From Marinobacterium lacunae (GTDB lineage Bacteria; Pseudomonadota; Gammaproteobacteria; Pseudomonadales; Balneatricaceae): DNA of 64,000 nt. The notes below the pieces were generated by a model that saw only the letters and a program-made list of their open reading frames with translations, was not told where the DNA came from and made no database searches. Both the position numbers and the translations under genes were made by a program. The number at the start of each line of letters is the position of its first letter. Position 1 is the first letter of the stretch. Positions 1-8,126 of the stretch are shown in pieces. The stretch lies in contig NZ_JMQN01000048.1 of the NCBI RefSeq assembly GCF_000705555.1, positions 1 to 64,000 on the forward strand. The letters run 5' to 3'.

Positions 1-129
1 CGGTTTCGATTCAGCCCCGAGGGGCGTTCGTCTCAAGCGAGGAGGCGCATTCTACAGACCTGCCCGAGGGAGTCAACAGGGGAAATGTAAATTTTTTACC
101 GCCGAGATGAAAAAGCGAGGTAGCCAATA

Positions 130-900
130 TTAGATATCCGCTTCCTCGCCCTCTTCAACCCTGTTTTCACGGCGTTCACGGCGGGTGACCCGCGCCATAA
201 TAAGGCCAAGCTCGAAGAGCAGCCACATCGGCACTGCGAGCAAGCTCTGAGAGATAATATCGGGAGGCGTCAGCAACATGCCAACCACGAAGCAACCGAC
301 GATCACATATGCACGCTTGGCAGACAGCGATTCCACATCCGTCATACCGGACCACACCATCAACAGTGTCGCCACCGGTATTTCAAACACGATGCCAAAC
401 GCGAAAAACAGTTTAAGCACAAAGTTGAGATAGCTGCTGATATCCGTCATCACTGCCACATTTTCGGGCCCAACACTGGTGAAGAACCCGAACACCAGCG
501 GAAACACGACAAAATAGGCAAAGGCAATACCGAGATAAAACAGAACAACACTGGAAAGCAGTAACGGCACAGCCAAACGCTTCTCGTGCTTATACAACCC
601 GGGCGATATAAAGCCCCATGCCTGATGCAGCAAAAACGGCATCGCTATGAAGATGGCCGCAACCAAGGTCAGTTTAAAAGGCGCAAAAAAAGGCGAGGTT
701 ACGTCTGTCGCAATCATGCTGGCCCCTTCCGGCAAAAGAGCCGTTAACGGGGCGGATAGCCACTCATACAGATCATTGGCAAAATAGAATAGCGCCAAGA
801 AAATGGCCAATATGATCAAAACACTGTGCAGCAGCCGTTGGCGCAACTCGACCAGATGAGAAATCAGTGGCTGCTCAGGATCGATATGTGGTTCAGTCAT
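130..900 (-). CDS. tatC: Sec-independent protein translocase subunit TatC
   Basis: Core receptor of the twin-arginine translocase in the inner membrane; with TatB it binds the twin-arginine signal of folded cargo and then recruits TatA. The 256-residue protein has the usual family length, six predicted membrane segments, and the conserved N-terminal SHLxELRxRL stretch around residues 14-23. Its start lies inside the end of tatB (8-base overlap), so the two are translationally linked. It is the last gene of the ubiB-hisI-hisE-tatABC run on the minus strand. A likely cargo, a molybdenum hydroxylase subunit with an RRNFLK signal, is encoded near 50.3 kb. Identification is secure. Confidence 0.97.
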   Translation of the reverse strand: MTEPHIDPEQPLISHLVELRQRLLHSVLIILAIFLALFYFANDLYEWLSAPLTALLPEGASMIATDVTSPFFAPFKLTLVAAIFIAMPFLLHQAWGFISPGLYKHEKRLAVPLLLSSVVLFYLGIAFAYFVVFPLVFGFFTSVGPENVAVMTDISSYLNFVLKLFFAFGIVFEIPVATLLMVWSGMTDVESLSAKRAYVIVGCFVVGMLLTPPDIISQSLLAVPMWLLFELGLIMARVTRRERRENRVEEGEEADI

Positions 901-1246
901 TGTCTGTCGACTTCTTCAGGCTGGCTTCGTCGGCTCCTGGCTTTGAGTCCTGACGAGCCTCCGCCCTGGACTCTGGCACGGCAGCATCAGATTCAGTGGT
1001 CGAGAACGGCTTACGCATTTCAGAAAGCTCCTCGTCGAGCTTTTCCTTGTTGATCGCTGTTGTGCGGCGCATCTCCTCCACACGCAGCTCTTCATTGATC
1101 TCGCGCTGAATGTTGCTCACCGTGCGTCGAACGCGCCCCAGCCAAAGACCACAGGTACGCGCGGCCATGGGTAATTTTTCAGGCCCCAACACCAGAAGCG
1201 CAACAACTGCCACTACCAGCAGTTCGGCAAAGCCGATATCAAACAT
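893..1246 (-). CDS. tatB: Sec-independent protein translocase subunit TatB
   Basis: Single-span inner-membrane partner of TatC in recognition of twin-arginine signals. The 117-residue protein opens with the typical MFDIGFAELLVV membrane helix and the LGPEKLP hinge, followed by a long amphipathic helix and a polar, poorly conserved tail. It is told from TatA by the MFDIGF start, the glutamate in the first helix and its greater length. It lies 18 bases after tatA and overlaps tatC by 8 bases, the normal tatABC order. Confidence 0.95.
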   Translation of the reverse strand: MFDIGFAELLVVAVVALLVLGPEKLPMAARTCGLWLGRVRRTVSNIQREINEELRVEEMRRTTAINKEKLDEELSEMRKPFSTTESDAAVPESRAEARQDSKPGADEASLKKSTDND

Positions 1247-1264
1247 CTTTGAGCCAGCCGCGTG

Positions 1265-1519
1265 TTATTTGCTTTCAGTCTTTTTGTCGGACGTCTCTGC
1301 AGCTTTGTCGGCAGCATCGAATTCAGCATCGTCCTTGCTGATCGTCTTCTGTGCGTTGTTTTCCTCTTTGGCGCTCTCTTCGTTCATTGCCTTTTTAAAG
1401 CCTTTTACAGCACCGCCAACATCACTGCCCAAGTTGCGCAGCTTTTTGGTGCCGAACAGCAGGATGATAATGCCGAGTACGATTACCAACTGCCAAATGC
1501 TGATACCACCAAATCCCAT
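1265..1519 (-). CDS. tatA: Sec-independent protein translocase subunit TatA
   Basis: Pore-forming component of the Tat system, which oligomerises when TatBC holds a substrate. The 84-residue protein has one short N-terminal membrane helix ([20 protein letters not shown]), the LFGTKKL hinge, an amphipathic helix with the conserved [14 protein letters not shown] segment, and a highly charged tail. The ATG follows a GGAGAG ribosome site six bases upstream. It sits between hisE (43 bases) and tatB, in the order seen in Pseudomonas. Confidence 0.96.
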   Translation of the reverse strand: MGFGGISIWQLVIVLGIIILLFGTKKLRNLGSDVGGAVKGFKKAMNEESAKEENNAQKTISKDDAEFDAADKAAETSDKKTESK

Positions 1520-1562
1520 GATCGTCTCTCCACTTCCAAAGCCGAACGGCTTCTGTTGTTAT

Positions 1563-1895
1563 CTATTTAGGCGTGCGGGACGCTTTTTCTTCAAGCCCCG
1601 ACAGATCAAAGCGACGGGCCAGCTCATTGAGCACACTGTCCGGCGTTTCTCCCAAGTGCGACAGCATGACCAGAGTATGAAACCAAAGGTCGGCGGTTTC
1701 ATAAATCAGGTCGGCATTGTCGCCGCTAAGCTGGGCGTCCTTGGCCGCGAGAATCGTCTCAGTCGCCTCCTCGCCCACCTTCTCCAAAATCTTGTTCAAC
1801 CCTTTCGCATGCAGACTGGCAACATAAGAGGTATCGGCCGCCGCACTCTTGCGCTGCTCCAACACTGCACCAAGCTGTTCAAGCACTATGCTCAT
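1563..1895 (-). CDS. hisE: Phosphoribosyl-ATP pyrophosphatase
   Basis: Second step of histidine biosynthesis: hydrolysis of phosphoribosyl-ATP to phosphoribosyl-AMP and pyrophosphate in the cytoplasm. The 110 residues match the stand-alone HisE of the MazG-like all-alpha NTP pyrophosphatase fold; the metal-binding glutamates appear in [14 protein letters not shown] and the following ETADLWFH helix. The ATG shares one base with the hisI stop (TAATG), so hisI and hisE are coupled. In enteric bacteria the two activities are fused; here they are separate genes, as in pseudomonads. Confidence 0.96.
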   Translation of the reverse strand: MSIVLEQLGAVLEQRKSAAADTSYVASLHAKGLNKILEKVGEEATETILAAKDAQLSGDNADLIYETADLWFHTLVMLSHLGETPDSVLNELARRFDLSGLEEKASRTPK

Positions 1896-2299
1896 TAATT
1901 GCTGCCCTGCTTCGTGTAAATTTCATCCGGATCCTTGCGTACGGGATCCGTCACTTGCCACTTACCCTGCTCGTCCAGCTTTCTGTAGAAGCAACTTTCA
2001 CGACCGGTATGGCAAGCGATCTCGCCAAGCTGCTCAACCTGCAACAGGATCACATCACCATCGCAGTCAAGTCTCAGCTCATGCAGCGTTTGAACATGGC
2101 CCGACTCTTCGCCTTTTCGCCACAGCTTACCTCGCGAACGTGACCAGTAGATGGCACGGTTCTCACTTACCGTAAGCGCTAAAGCCTCACGATTCATCCA
2201 GGCAACCATCAGAATTCTGCCGGTAGCCCTGTCCTGCGCTATCGCGGGCACCAGACCCTGTTCGTCCCACTTTACCTGTTCCAGCCAGTCATCATTCAT
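1895..2299 (-). CDS. hisI: Phosphoribosyl-AMP cyclohydrolase
   Basis: Third step of histidine biosynthesis: zinc-dependent opening of the adenine ring of phosphoribosyl-AMP. The protein carries the family blocks [27 protein letters not shown], the LDCDGD metal site and the CHTGRxSCFYR zinc cysteines. A TTG three codons upstream (2308) is open, but the ATG at 2299 gives the 134-residue length usual in the Pseudomonas group and is preferred; no strong ribosome site is visible for either. It lies 70 bases after ubiB and overlaps hisE by one base. Confidence 0.95.
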   Translation of the reverse strand: MNDDWLEQVKWDEQGLVPAIAQDRATGRILMVAWMNREALALTVSENRAIYWSRSRGKLWRKGEESGHVQTLHELRLDCDGDVILLQVEQLGEIACHTGRESCFYRKLDEQGKWQVTDPVRKDPDEIYTKQGSN

Positions 2300-2369
2300 C
2301 GAAAACAACTACGTTATAAGCCCATTGTCGACGGCGAAGCATACCGGATCGGTTCGTGCCCGACCACAT

Positions 2370-4001
2370 CTAGACTCGCCACAAAACCAGCAACCCAACT
2401 AAGGCACTGAGCCATCCATACCAAGGCATCTGTTCAACAAGTGCTCGCCCTTCCGGCTGAGCACTGACCAGTGCAAAAAGCATTAACAGTGCCGCCACAC
2501 TCAAAGAACGCCGCCCACGGGTATTGCGACGAACCTTATCCGCATCATATTGCTGAACCAGTTGCCGCTGAGTTTCTTCCAGACGGCGCATCTGCTGCAA
2601 CCCGTCAAATACCAATTGCGGCATGTGCGGGAGCTTATCCAGCCAATCCGGTGCCTGCTGCTTCATCTTACGGTAGACTGCTTTTGGACCCATCCGTTCA
2701 TGCATCCAGTTTTCCAAAAATGGCTTGGCGGTCTTCCACAGATCAAGCTCCGGATAGAGCTGCCGCCCCAACCCCTCGATATTAAGCAGTGTCTTCTGTA
2801 ACAGCACCAGTTGCGGCTGCACTTCCATATTGAAGCGCCTTGCAGTTTGAAACAGACCCAGCAGCACCATACCGAAGGAGATATCCTTGAGAGGCTTTTC
2901 GAATATCGGCTCACAAACACTGCGGATCGCTGTCTCAAATGCATTGACGTTAGTATCCGCCGGCACCCACCCTGAATCGATATGCAGCTGAGCAACCTGT
3001 CGGTAATCACGCTTGAAAAAGGCCAGTATATTACGCGCCAGATAGCTTTGATCCTCAGGAGAGAGTGCACCAATGATGCCAAAGTCGACGGCTATATAGC
3101 GGGGATCCGACGGTGACTCTGTTGATACGAAGATGTTGCCCGGGTGCATATCGGCGTGGAAAAAGCTGTCTCGAAACACCTGAGTGAAGAAGATCTCCAC
3201 TCCACGCTCCGCCAAAACTTTCATGTCGGTGTTACGCCGCTTCAGCGCCTCAACGTCAGCCACCGGCGTGCCGTATATGCGCTCCATTACCAGCACATTC
3301 TGCCGGGTCAGGTCCCAGTAGATCTCCGGAACATATAGCATGGCGGAATTTTCAAAGTTACGGCGCAATTGCGAGCCATTCGCCGCTTCTTTTCGCAGAT
3401 CCAGTTCATCGAAGATGGTTTGCTCGTATTCAGCAACCACTTCCACTGGACGCAGACGACGCCCCTCGGACCAAAGCTTCTGAACCAGATGCGCCAAAGT
3501 GTAGAGCAATGCGACATCCTGTCGTATCACAGTGGCGATACCCGGCCGGATGACTTTAACCACAACATCCTGACCATTGTGCAGACGCGCACCATGGACC
3601 TGAGCGACCGATGCCGATGCAATGGGATCGACGCTGAACTCGGAAAACAGCTCGGTAATCGAGCGCCCGAGCGAGCGCTCCACAATACGCTGCGCATCTT
3701 TTCCGGCAAACGGCGGCACCCTATCCTGTAGTCGGGCAAGTTCGACAGCCAGATCATCGGGCAGCAAATCCCGTCGCGTCGAGAGCATCTGCCCGAACTT
3801 GATAAATACAGGACCCAGCGCCTCCAGCGCCAGACGCAATCGAACGCCTCTTGGCTCCCGTGCGCGAATGAACCAGCGCGAGGGGAGAAACAGCAGCAGG
3901 AAACGCAGATAACCCGGTAATGGCGCGTCTTGAATAAAGGTATCGAGGCGGTAAAGCGCAAATACGTGCGCAATTTTAATCAGACGGAAAACCGTTCGCA
4001 C
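2370..4001 (-). CDS. ubiB: Ubiquinone biosynthesis accessory kinase-like protein UbiB
   Basis: Member of the ABC1/UbiB atypical kinase family, a membrane-associated ATPase needed for ubiquinone production. Visible hallmarks are the KxGQ block ([16 protein letters not shown]), the A-rich nucleotide loop ASASVAQVH, the HADMHPGN catalytic loop and the AVDFG metal motif, with two C-terminal membrane helices. I place the start at GTG 4001, eight bases after GGAG, giving 543 residues, close to the 546 of E. coli. The frame is open for 35 more codons, but that would run into the preceding cyclase gene. First gene of the ubiB-his-tat series. Confidence 0.93.
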   Translation of the reverse strand: MRTVFRLIKIAHVFALYRLDTFIQDAPLPGYLRFLLLFLPSRWFIRAREPRGVRLRLALEALGPVFIKFGQMLSTRRDLLPDDLAVELARLQDRVPPFAGKDAQRIVERSLGRSITELFSEFSVDPIASASVAQVHGARLHNGQDVVVKVIRPGIATVIRQDVALLYTLAHLVQKLWSEGRRLRPVEVVAEYEQTIFDELDLRKEAANGSQLRRNFENSAMLYVPEIYWDLTRQNVLVMERIYGTPVADVEALKRRNTDMKVLAERGVEIFFTQVFRDSFFHADMHPGNIFVSTESPSDPRYIAVDFGIIGALSPEDQSYLARNILAFFKRDYRQVAQLHIDSGWVPADTNVNAFETAIRSVCEPIFEKPLKDISFGMVLLGLFQTARRFNMEVQPQLVLLQKTLLNIEGLGRQLYPELDLWKTAKPFLENWMHERMGPKAVYRKMKQQAPDWLDKLPHMPQLVFDGLQQMRRLEETQRQLVQQYDADKVRRNTRGRRSLSVAALLMLFALVSAQPEGRALVEQMPWYGWLSALVGLLVLWRV

Positions 4002-4050
4002 TGAATCAACTCCGGAAGATAGGTAAGCGGGGAGCAGACGGACGGTGTTG

Positions 4051-5613
4051 CTAGGCAGACACCACCTTATTTCGCCCTTCCTCTTTTGCCCGATAAAGAG
4101 CGGCATCGGCGCGTGCGAACACGTCTTCTTCCGCGTCTTCAGCTCCCACCTGCGCGACCCCGATCGACGCCGTTACTTGCACAGGCTCGCCTCGAAAGTG
4201 GAATGGGCTGTTCTGAACGGCATCGCGGAGCTTGTCCGCCGCCGATTTTGCGTCGGTGCCGACCGTAGACGGGAAGATAATAACAAACTCTTCCCCGCCA
4301 TAGCGGGCGATGAAGTCACTGCCTCGAAGGTTGCGTTGCAAGACCCGGGCGACCAGACGCAGCACTTTATCCCCGGCCAAGTGACCATACGCGTCATTGA
4401 TCTCTTTAAAGCGATCAAGATCGACGACCGCAATGGCAAAGGGGGTTTGATACCGCTGCCAACGTCCCAGCGCCTCTTTCAGCTGGTCGTCATATGATAC
4501 CCGGTTCGGCAATCCGGTAAGAGGATCCGTGCGAGCACGCAGCTGCTCCTCTTCCATACGCGAGCGCACTCGGCTAGCCTCAACCTCCATCTGATCGACT
4601 TTTTCAAGTAGCGACTCGTAACGGACCTGCATCCGCTTCTCGCGCTCACTCTCATGAGAGCGATATTGGTCCATCGTGCTTACGATACTGGCCAACTGCT
4701 GGGATACGGCCAGTTTAAGGGATGGGAGATCATTCGAGGCTTTTACACTCTGGTGCAACTGCCTGACATTCTGACGCACGGCATTATCGAGGTGCTGATG
4801 CGCCTCAAACGCCTGTCGCTCTTCGTCCTGACTTTGGCTTAAAAATTCCTGCACATAAGCGAGCTGCTCATTCAGGTTAATCAGGTAATTTTCAAACTCC
4901 TGATGCTCAAGACCAGCCGACAGCCTCGCCAACCGAACCAATTCGGACATCAGGTCGGGAATATCGGCAGATTTCAGGCCAGCCTCTATGCGCTCGATCA
5001 GCTGCCTCGCTAATGCGAGCCCAGAGCTCTGCACATTCAAGGCATCGATCAGCTTGAGCATTTCGTCTGCGACGCGACGCTCCAGCATCTCGACTTCGAG
5101 TGCATCGGTATCGCCTCGACCATTCAGCTCATAGGTTTCGGTCGAAGAGGAAGCGGGAAGCAGGCCTTTCTGGAGCTCGACCATTTCGAGCAGCAGGCCT
5201 GAGAGTTTATACAGATGCTCTGAGGCATCAGGAACACGTTTGGCCGTATTTTTCAGCAGATTAGCAAAGGCTTCACTCTGACTCAGCCCTTTCAGTTGAC
5301 CAATCCAGCGGTCAAACGCATTGCGAATATCGCCTGAGACCGACAGGCGCTGATCATCCAGCAGTTTGATCTGCCGTTCAACACGACCAAAAGTCTTGTC
5401 GAGGGTACCCGGGTTACCGGGTTTAAGTAGAAGTTCGCGGAGCTGATCCAGCTCGGCATCAAGTGTGGCGCTCTGTCCACGCACACCCAATGCCAGCTGA
5501 GCCGTCAGAGAGCGATTGAGCGCATGTGCAGCTTCAACATTCTGCTGCAACGCCTCACACTCTTGAGCCAGCTCCTTGAATTTTAGTTTCCAATCTTCTT
5601 GCTCTAACGCCAC
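4051..5613 (-). CDS. GGDEF-domain diguanylate cyclase
   Basis: Predicted to make cyclic di-GMP from two GTP. About 350 N-terminal residues are mostly helical with coiled-coil stretches and no membrane segment, so the enzyme looks cytoplasmic. The C-terminal GGDEF domain has an intact active site written GGEEF at residues 439-443 and an RGSD product-inhibition site five residues before it. GTG 5613 is preferred, seven bases after GGAG, giving 520 residues; a TTG at 5670 also opens the frame. It lies 49 bases upstream of ubiB on the same strand and may be co-transcribed. The signal it senses cannot be told. Confidence 0.9.
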   Translation of the reverse strand: MALEQEDWKLKFKELAQECEALQQNVEAAHALNRSLTAQLALGVRGQSATLDAELDQLRELLLKPGNPGTLDKTFGRVERQIKLLDDQRLSVSGDIRNAFDRWIGQLKGLSQSEAFANLLKNTAKRVPDASEHLYKLSGLLLEMVELQKGLLPASSSTETYELNGRGDTDALEVEMLERRVADEMLKLIDALNVQSSGLALARQLIERIEAGLKSADIPDLMSELVRLARLSAGLEHQEFENYLINLNEQLAYVQEFLSQSQDEERQAFEAHQHLDNAVRQNVRQLHQSVKASNDLPSLKLAVSQQLASIVSTMDQYRSHESEREKRMQVRYESLLEKVDQMEVEASRVRSRMEEEQLRARTDPLTGLPNRVSYDDQLKEALGRWQRYQTPFAIAVVDLDRFKEINDAYGHLAGDKVLRLVARVLQRNLRGSDFIARYGGEEFVIIFPSTVGTDAKSAADKLRDAVQNSPFHFRGEPVQVTASIGVAQVGAEDAEEDVFARADAALYRAKEEGRNKVVSA

Positions 5614-5744
5614 GGGAAAGCTCCGCGCCACGACTGCACTGTGCAACGCCTGATTAAACCATGCCCGCAATATATCACGACGGGGGGCACTGAACAGGTC
5701 GAACCGAAGCGCGAGAGCACATTTCCTGCATTAGATCAGGTATA

Positions 5745-6374
5745 TCACTTCGCTTCGCGTTCTTTTTCGACCAGATAGTCAACAACCTTGAGCATCGCTT
5801 CATGACCACCGGCGGTACTCGCGGTGATGCGATACTTGCCATTGACGATCATGGTCGGAACGCCGGTGATTTCATATCCCCGAGCCTTGGCGTCGCCCTG
5901 TTTGAGCTTCATGTTGACAGCAAAGGAGTTGTACTGCTTCACGAAGTTGTCTTTGTCGACACCGAAATCAGCGTAGAAATCAGCGAGATCTTCCTCGGAA
6001 CGCATCCGGCGACGCTCCTTGTGAATCGCGTCGAACATCGCCTTGTGAGTTTCATCAACCTTGCCGAGCAACTCAGCTACGTAGAAAGCACGCGCAAACG
6101 GCTCCCAGCTGCGGCCGAACACAACCGGAATGGTGACCAGCTGCACGTCATCTTTCTGCTCCGCTTTCCACTTTTCGAGCAACGGCTCGAAATTATTACA
6201 GTGCGGGCAGAGATAACCGAACATCTCCACGACCTCGATCTTGTCACCGGTCGTCGTCGGCACAGGACGAGAGATACGCTCGTACTGAACACCTTCTTCA
6301 TAGCGGGGCGCATCCGCGGCCCAGGCCGATACTGCAAAACAGGCTGCCACCACAGCCAACAACCATTTTTTCAT
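5745..6374 (-). CDS. dsbA: Periplasmic thiol:disulfide oxidoreductase DsbA
   Basis: Oxidises cysteine pairs in proteins newly arrived in the periplasm. The 209-residue precursor has a signal peptide ending near ...VSAWA (residue 19), a thioredoxin fold with the classic CPHC active site at residues 56-59, the inserted helical domain, and the GVPTMIV loop with the cis-proline. It stands alone, between cytochrome c4 and the diguanylate cyclase, each more than 130 bases away. The dsbA/cytochrome c4/engB/polA neighbourhood is the same in Pseudomonas. Confidence 0.96.
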   Translation of the reverse strand: MKKWLLAVVAACFAVSAWAADAPRYEEGVQYERISRPVPTTTGDKIEVVEMFGYLCPHCNNFEPLLEKWKAEQKDDVQLVTIPVVFGRSWEPFARAFYVAELLGKVDETHKAMFDAIHKERRRMRSEEDLADFYADFGVDKDNFVKQYNSFAVNMKLKQGDAKARGYEITGVPTMIVNGKYRITASTAGGHEAMLKVVDYLVEKEREAK

Positions 6375-6460
6375 CGCGCTATCTCCAATCCATAGGCATT
6401 CAACGTCGTTCAGAGACTGTACTAAGAGGAGTAAAGTTCATTCCACTGCACAGAAACAGC

Positions 6461-6483
6461 AAAGGCAGCTCTAGGCTGCCTTT
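6461..6483 (-). terminator. Hairpin terminator downstream of cytochrome c4
   Basis: A perfect 9-base-pair stem (AAAGGCAGC with GCTGCCTTT) around a five-base TCTAG loop starts 27 bases past the cytochrome c4 stop codon. On the minus strand the stem ends in TTT and is followed by a mixed T-rich run, so it probably ends the cytochrome c4 transcript before dsbA. Confidence 0.65.
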
Positions 6484-6509
6484 GTATTATGTCACCGCTG
6501 AATCAGCGA

Positions 6510-7112
6510 TTAATGCAGGCCCTGTACGTACTGGGCGACCGCTTTGATCTCTGCGTCATTCATTTTGACGGCGATATCGCGCATCATGCCAGCCGGATCG
6601 TTGGCACGCTCACCTGCTGCGAACTTCTTCAGAGAGCTCTCGACGTAAGCAGCGCTCTGACCACCCAGCGCCGGGAAGGCTGCAGAGTTGTTGCCCTTGC
6701 CCTGAGGACCGTGGCATGCGGTGCACGCCGCGACACCCTTGTCGGCGATACCGGCGCGGAAAATCTCCTGACCTTTGGCAACCTGGTCGGCAGCGGCCTG
6801 ACCCAGCTGGACTTTCTGGCTGGAGAAGTATGCCGCGATATCTTCCAGATCCTGATCGTTCAGGTTATTCAGCATACCGGTCATCTCCAATACGGTACGA
6901 TCGCCAGCCTTGATGTCCTTAAGCTGCTTGAGGAGATATTTCTCGTTCTGGCCCGCCAGCTTCGGGAAGTTGGGGGCAAGACTGTTACCGTCTGCACCAT
7001 GACAGGCCGCACACACGGCAACCTTCTGTTTGCCCTGTGCAGCGTCGCCTGCGGCGTGCGCGACACCGGTGAGACCGAGAGTAACCAGTAAGCTGATCAG
7101 TAGTTTGTTCAT
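6510..7112 (-). CDS. Dihaem cytochrome c4
   Basis: Periplasmic or membrane-attached electron carrier that feeds terminal oxidases. The 200-residue precursor starts with a signal peptide (cleavage near AHA, residue 20) and has two cytochrome c domains with haem-binding CAACH (residues 34-38) and CTACH (130-134), each followed by plausible methionine ligands (LEMTGM and DPAGMM). The upstream open frame to 7241 is only leader DNA; the ATG at 7112 begins the signal peptide. Its two-domain length is typical of c4. It is divergent from engB. Confidence 0.95.
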   Translation of the reverse strand: MNKLLISLLVTLGLTGVAHAAGDAAQGKQKVAVCAACHGADGNSLAPNFPKLAGQNEKYLLKQLKDIKAGDRTVLEMTGMLNNLNDQDLEDIAAYFSSQKVQLGQAAADQVAKGQEIFRAGIADKGVAACTACHGPQGKGNNSAAFPALGGQSAAYVESSLKKFAAGERANDPAGMMRDIAVKMNDAEIKAVAQYVQGLH

Positions 7113-7315
7113 TGTGAATAACCCAGACCCTGTAAGACTAAAATTGTGTCGCTTCCACCGCGTAATGTGCAGTAAAAACATCCGAAGTCGTGCTATCCCT
7201 GACTGGAGCGCTAACCAGATCGCGGGTAAAATTGGCGGCATTATAAACTAATATCCCCACAAACTGGAACGTAAATAAACGTATCTATTCGTCGGGGAGC
7301 CAGCAGCGGAATCCC

Positions 7316-7963
7316 ATGTCCTTAAGCGAACCGGTCATCCATTACTCCTCAGCGCGCTTCAATACCAGTGCCTCCAAGCTCAGCCAATGTCCTGCCGACG
7401 AAGGCGCTGAAGTCGCATTTGCCGGTCGATCCAATGCGGGCAAATCCAGCGCCATCAATACGCTGACGCAACACACCCAACTGGCCCGGGTGTCGAAAAC
7501 CCCGGGACGTACGCAGCTGATCAACTTTTTCGATCTAAACATCGAAGGCCTGCGTCTGGTCGACCTGCCAGGCTACGGCTATGCCAAGGTGCCGATTGCA
7601 CTGAAACAGCACTGGCAGAAACACCTCGATGCGTACCTTCAGCATCGTCAGTGCTTGCGCGGCGTGGTGCTGGTCATGGATATTCGCCATCCGATGAAAG
7701 AGTTCGACGAAATGATGGTGCAGTGGTGCCAGTCGACCGGCGTACCCTTGCATGTTCTGCTGACCAAAACCGACAAGCTCAAGCGTGGCCCAGCGCAGAG
7801 CACGCTACTGCAGATACGCAAGTCATTGAAAGCGGCGCTGGGAGATCTGGTCTCGGTACAGACGTTCTCGGCATTGAAAAAGACCGGTGTGGATCAACTC
7901 AAGGAGCGACTGGACGCTTGGCTGCTGCCGGATAGCGAAGACGACGCTGACGATCAGGCATAA
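7316..7963 (+). CDS. engB: Ribosome biogenesis GTP-binding protein EngB (YihA/YsxC)
   Basis: Small essential GTPase that helps large ribosomal subunit assembly. The 215-residue protein shows the G-domain motifs in order: G1 GRSNAGKS at 37-44, G2 with KTPGRTQ at 61-67, G3 DLPG at 83-86, and G4 TKTD. The ATG is preceded by a GCGGA ribosome site. The gene converges on polA; its stop codon is embedded in the T-run of the minus-strand terminator of the predicted small RNA in between, a layout like that of E. coli yihA and spf. Confidence 0.96.
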   Translation: MSLSEPVIHYSSARFNTSASKLSQCPADEGAEVAFAGRSNAGKSSAINTLTQHTQLARVSKTPGRTQLINFFDLNIEGLRLVDLPGYGYAKVPIALKQHWQKHLDAYLQHRQCLRGVVLVMDIRHPMKEFDEMMVQWCQSTGVPLHVLLTKTDKLKRGPAQSTLLQIRKSLKAALGDLVSVQTFSALKKTGVDQLKERLDAWLLPDSEDDADDQA

Positions 7964-8006
7964 AAAACCCCGGTACCGCGAAGGGGAAGGGAAACGGTTA
8001 CCGGGG
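7962..8006 (-). terminator. Rho-independent terminator of the predicted sRNA
   Basis: On the minus strand CCCCGGTAACCG (8006-7995) pairs with CGGTACCGGGG (7978-7968), leaving one bulged base and a 16-base loop, and is followed directly by TTTTTT (7967-7962). The last T residues lie within the engB stop codon. Confidence 0.8.
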
Positions 8007-8077
8007 TCAGTCGATTTGTCATGACACAGAGGCCGCCTCTTCTTACATGCTACGTCCTGAACACCAACGGCCTCTGT
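7962..8077 (-). ncRNA. Predicted small RNA in the polA-engB gap (ErsA/Spot 42 position)
   Basis: No open frame explains this gap, but the minus strand reads like an sRNA gene. A promoter-like GAACTT-N16-TCTTA is followed within a few bases by ACAGAGGCCG (8077-8068). This pairs perfectly over 10 bases with CGGCCTCTGT (8035-8026) around a 32-base loop. After a single-stranded linker comes a terminator stem and six T residues. The predicted transcript is about 115 nt. In E. coli this gap holds spf (Spot 42), and in Pseudomonas aeruginosa it holds ErsA, made by the AlgU sigma factor from a GAACTT-type promoter. Homology is inferred from position, promoter type and architecture only. Confidence 0.7.
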
Positions 8078-8080
8078 TGT

Positions 8081-8107
8081 TAAGAGTAGTCAAAATTTGA
8101 AAAGTTC
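8081..8107 (-). promoter_or_regulatory. Sigma-E/AlgU-type promoter of the predicted sRNA
   Basis: Minus-strand GAACTT (8107-8102), a 16-base spacer and TCTTA (8085-8081) resemble the GAACTT-N16/17-TCtgA consensus of sigma-E/AlgU promoters. Transcription would begin near 8075-8077, at the foot of the first sRNA hairpin. The match at the -10 is partial. Confidence 0.55.
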
Positions 8108-8126
8108 ACTGGTGTTGAAAAAAAAC

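Noticed and set aside
1..129. Possible gene or RNA at the left edge
   Set aside because: No frame, hairpin or clear promoter is visible in these bases; likely the downstream leader of the tat operon or the upstream region of a gene outside the window.
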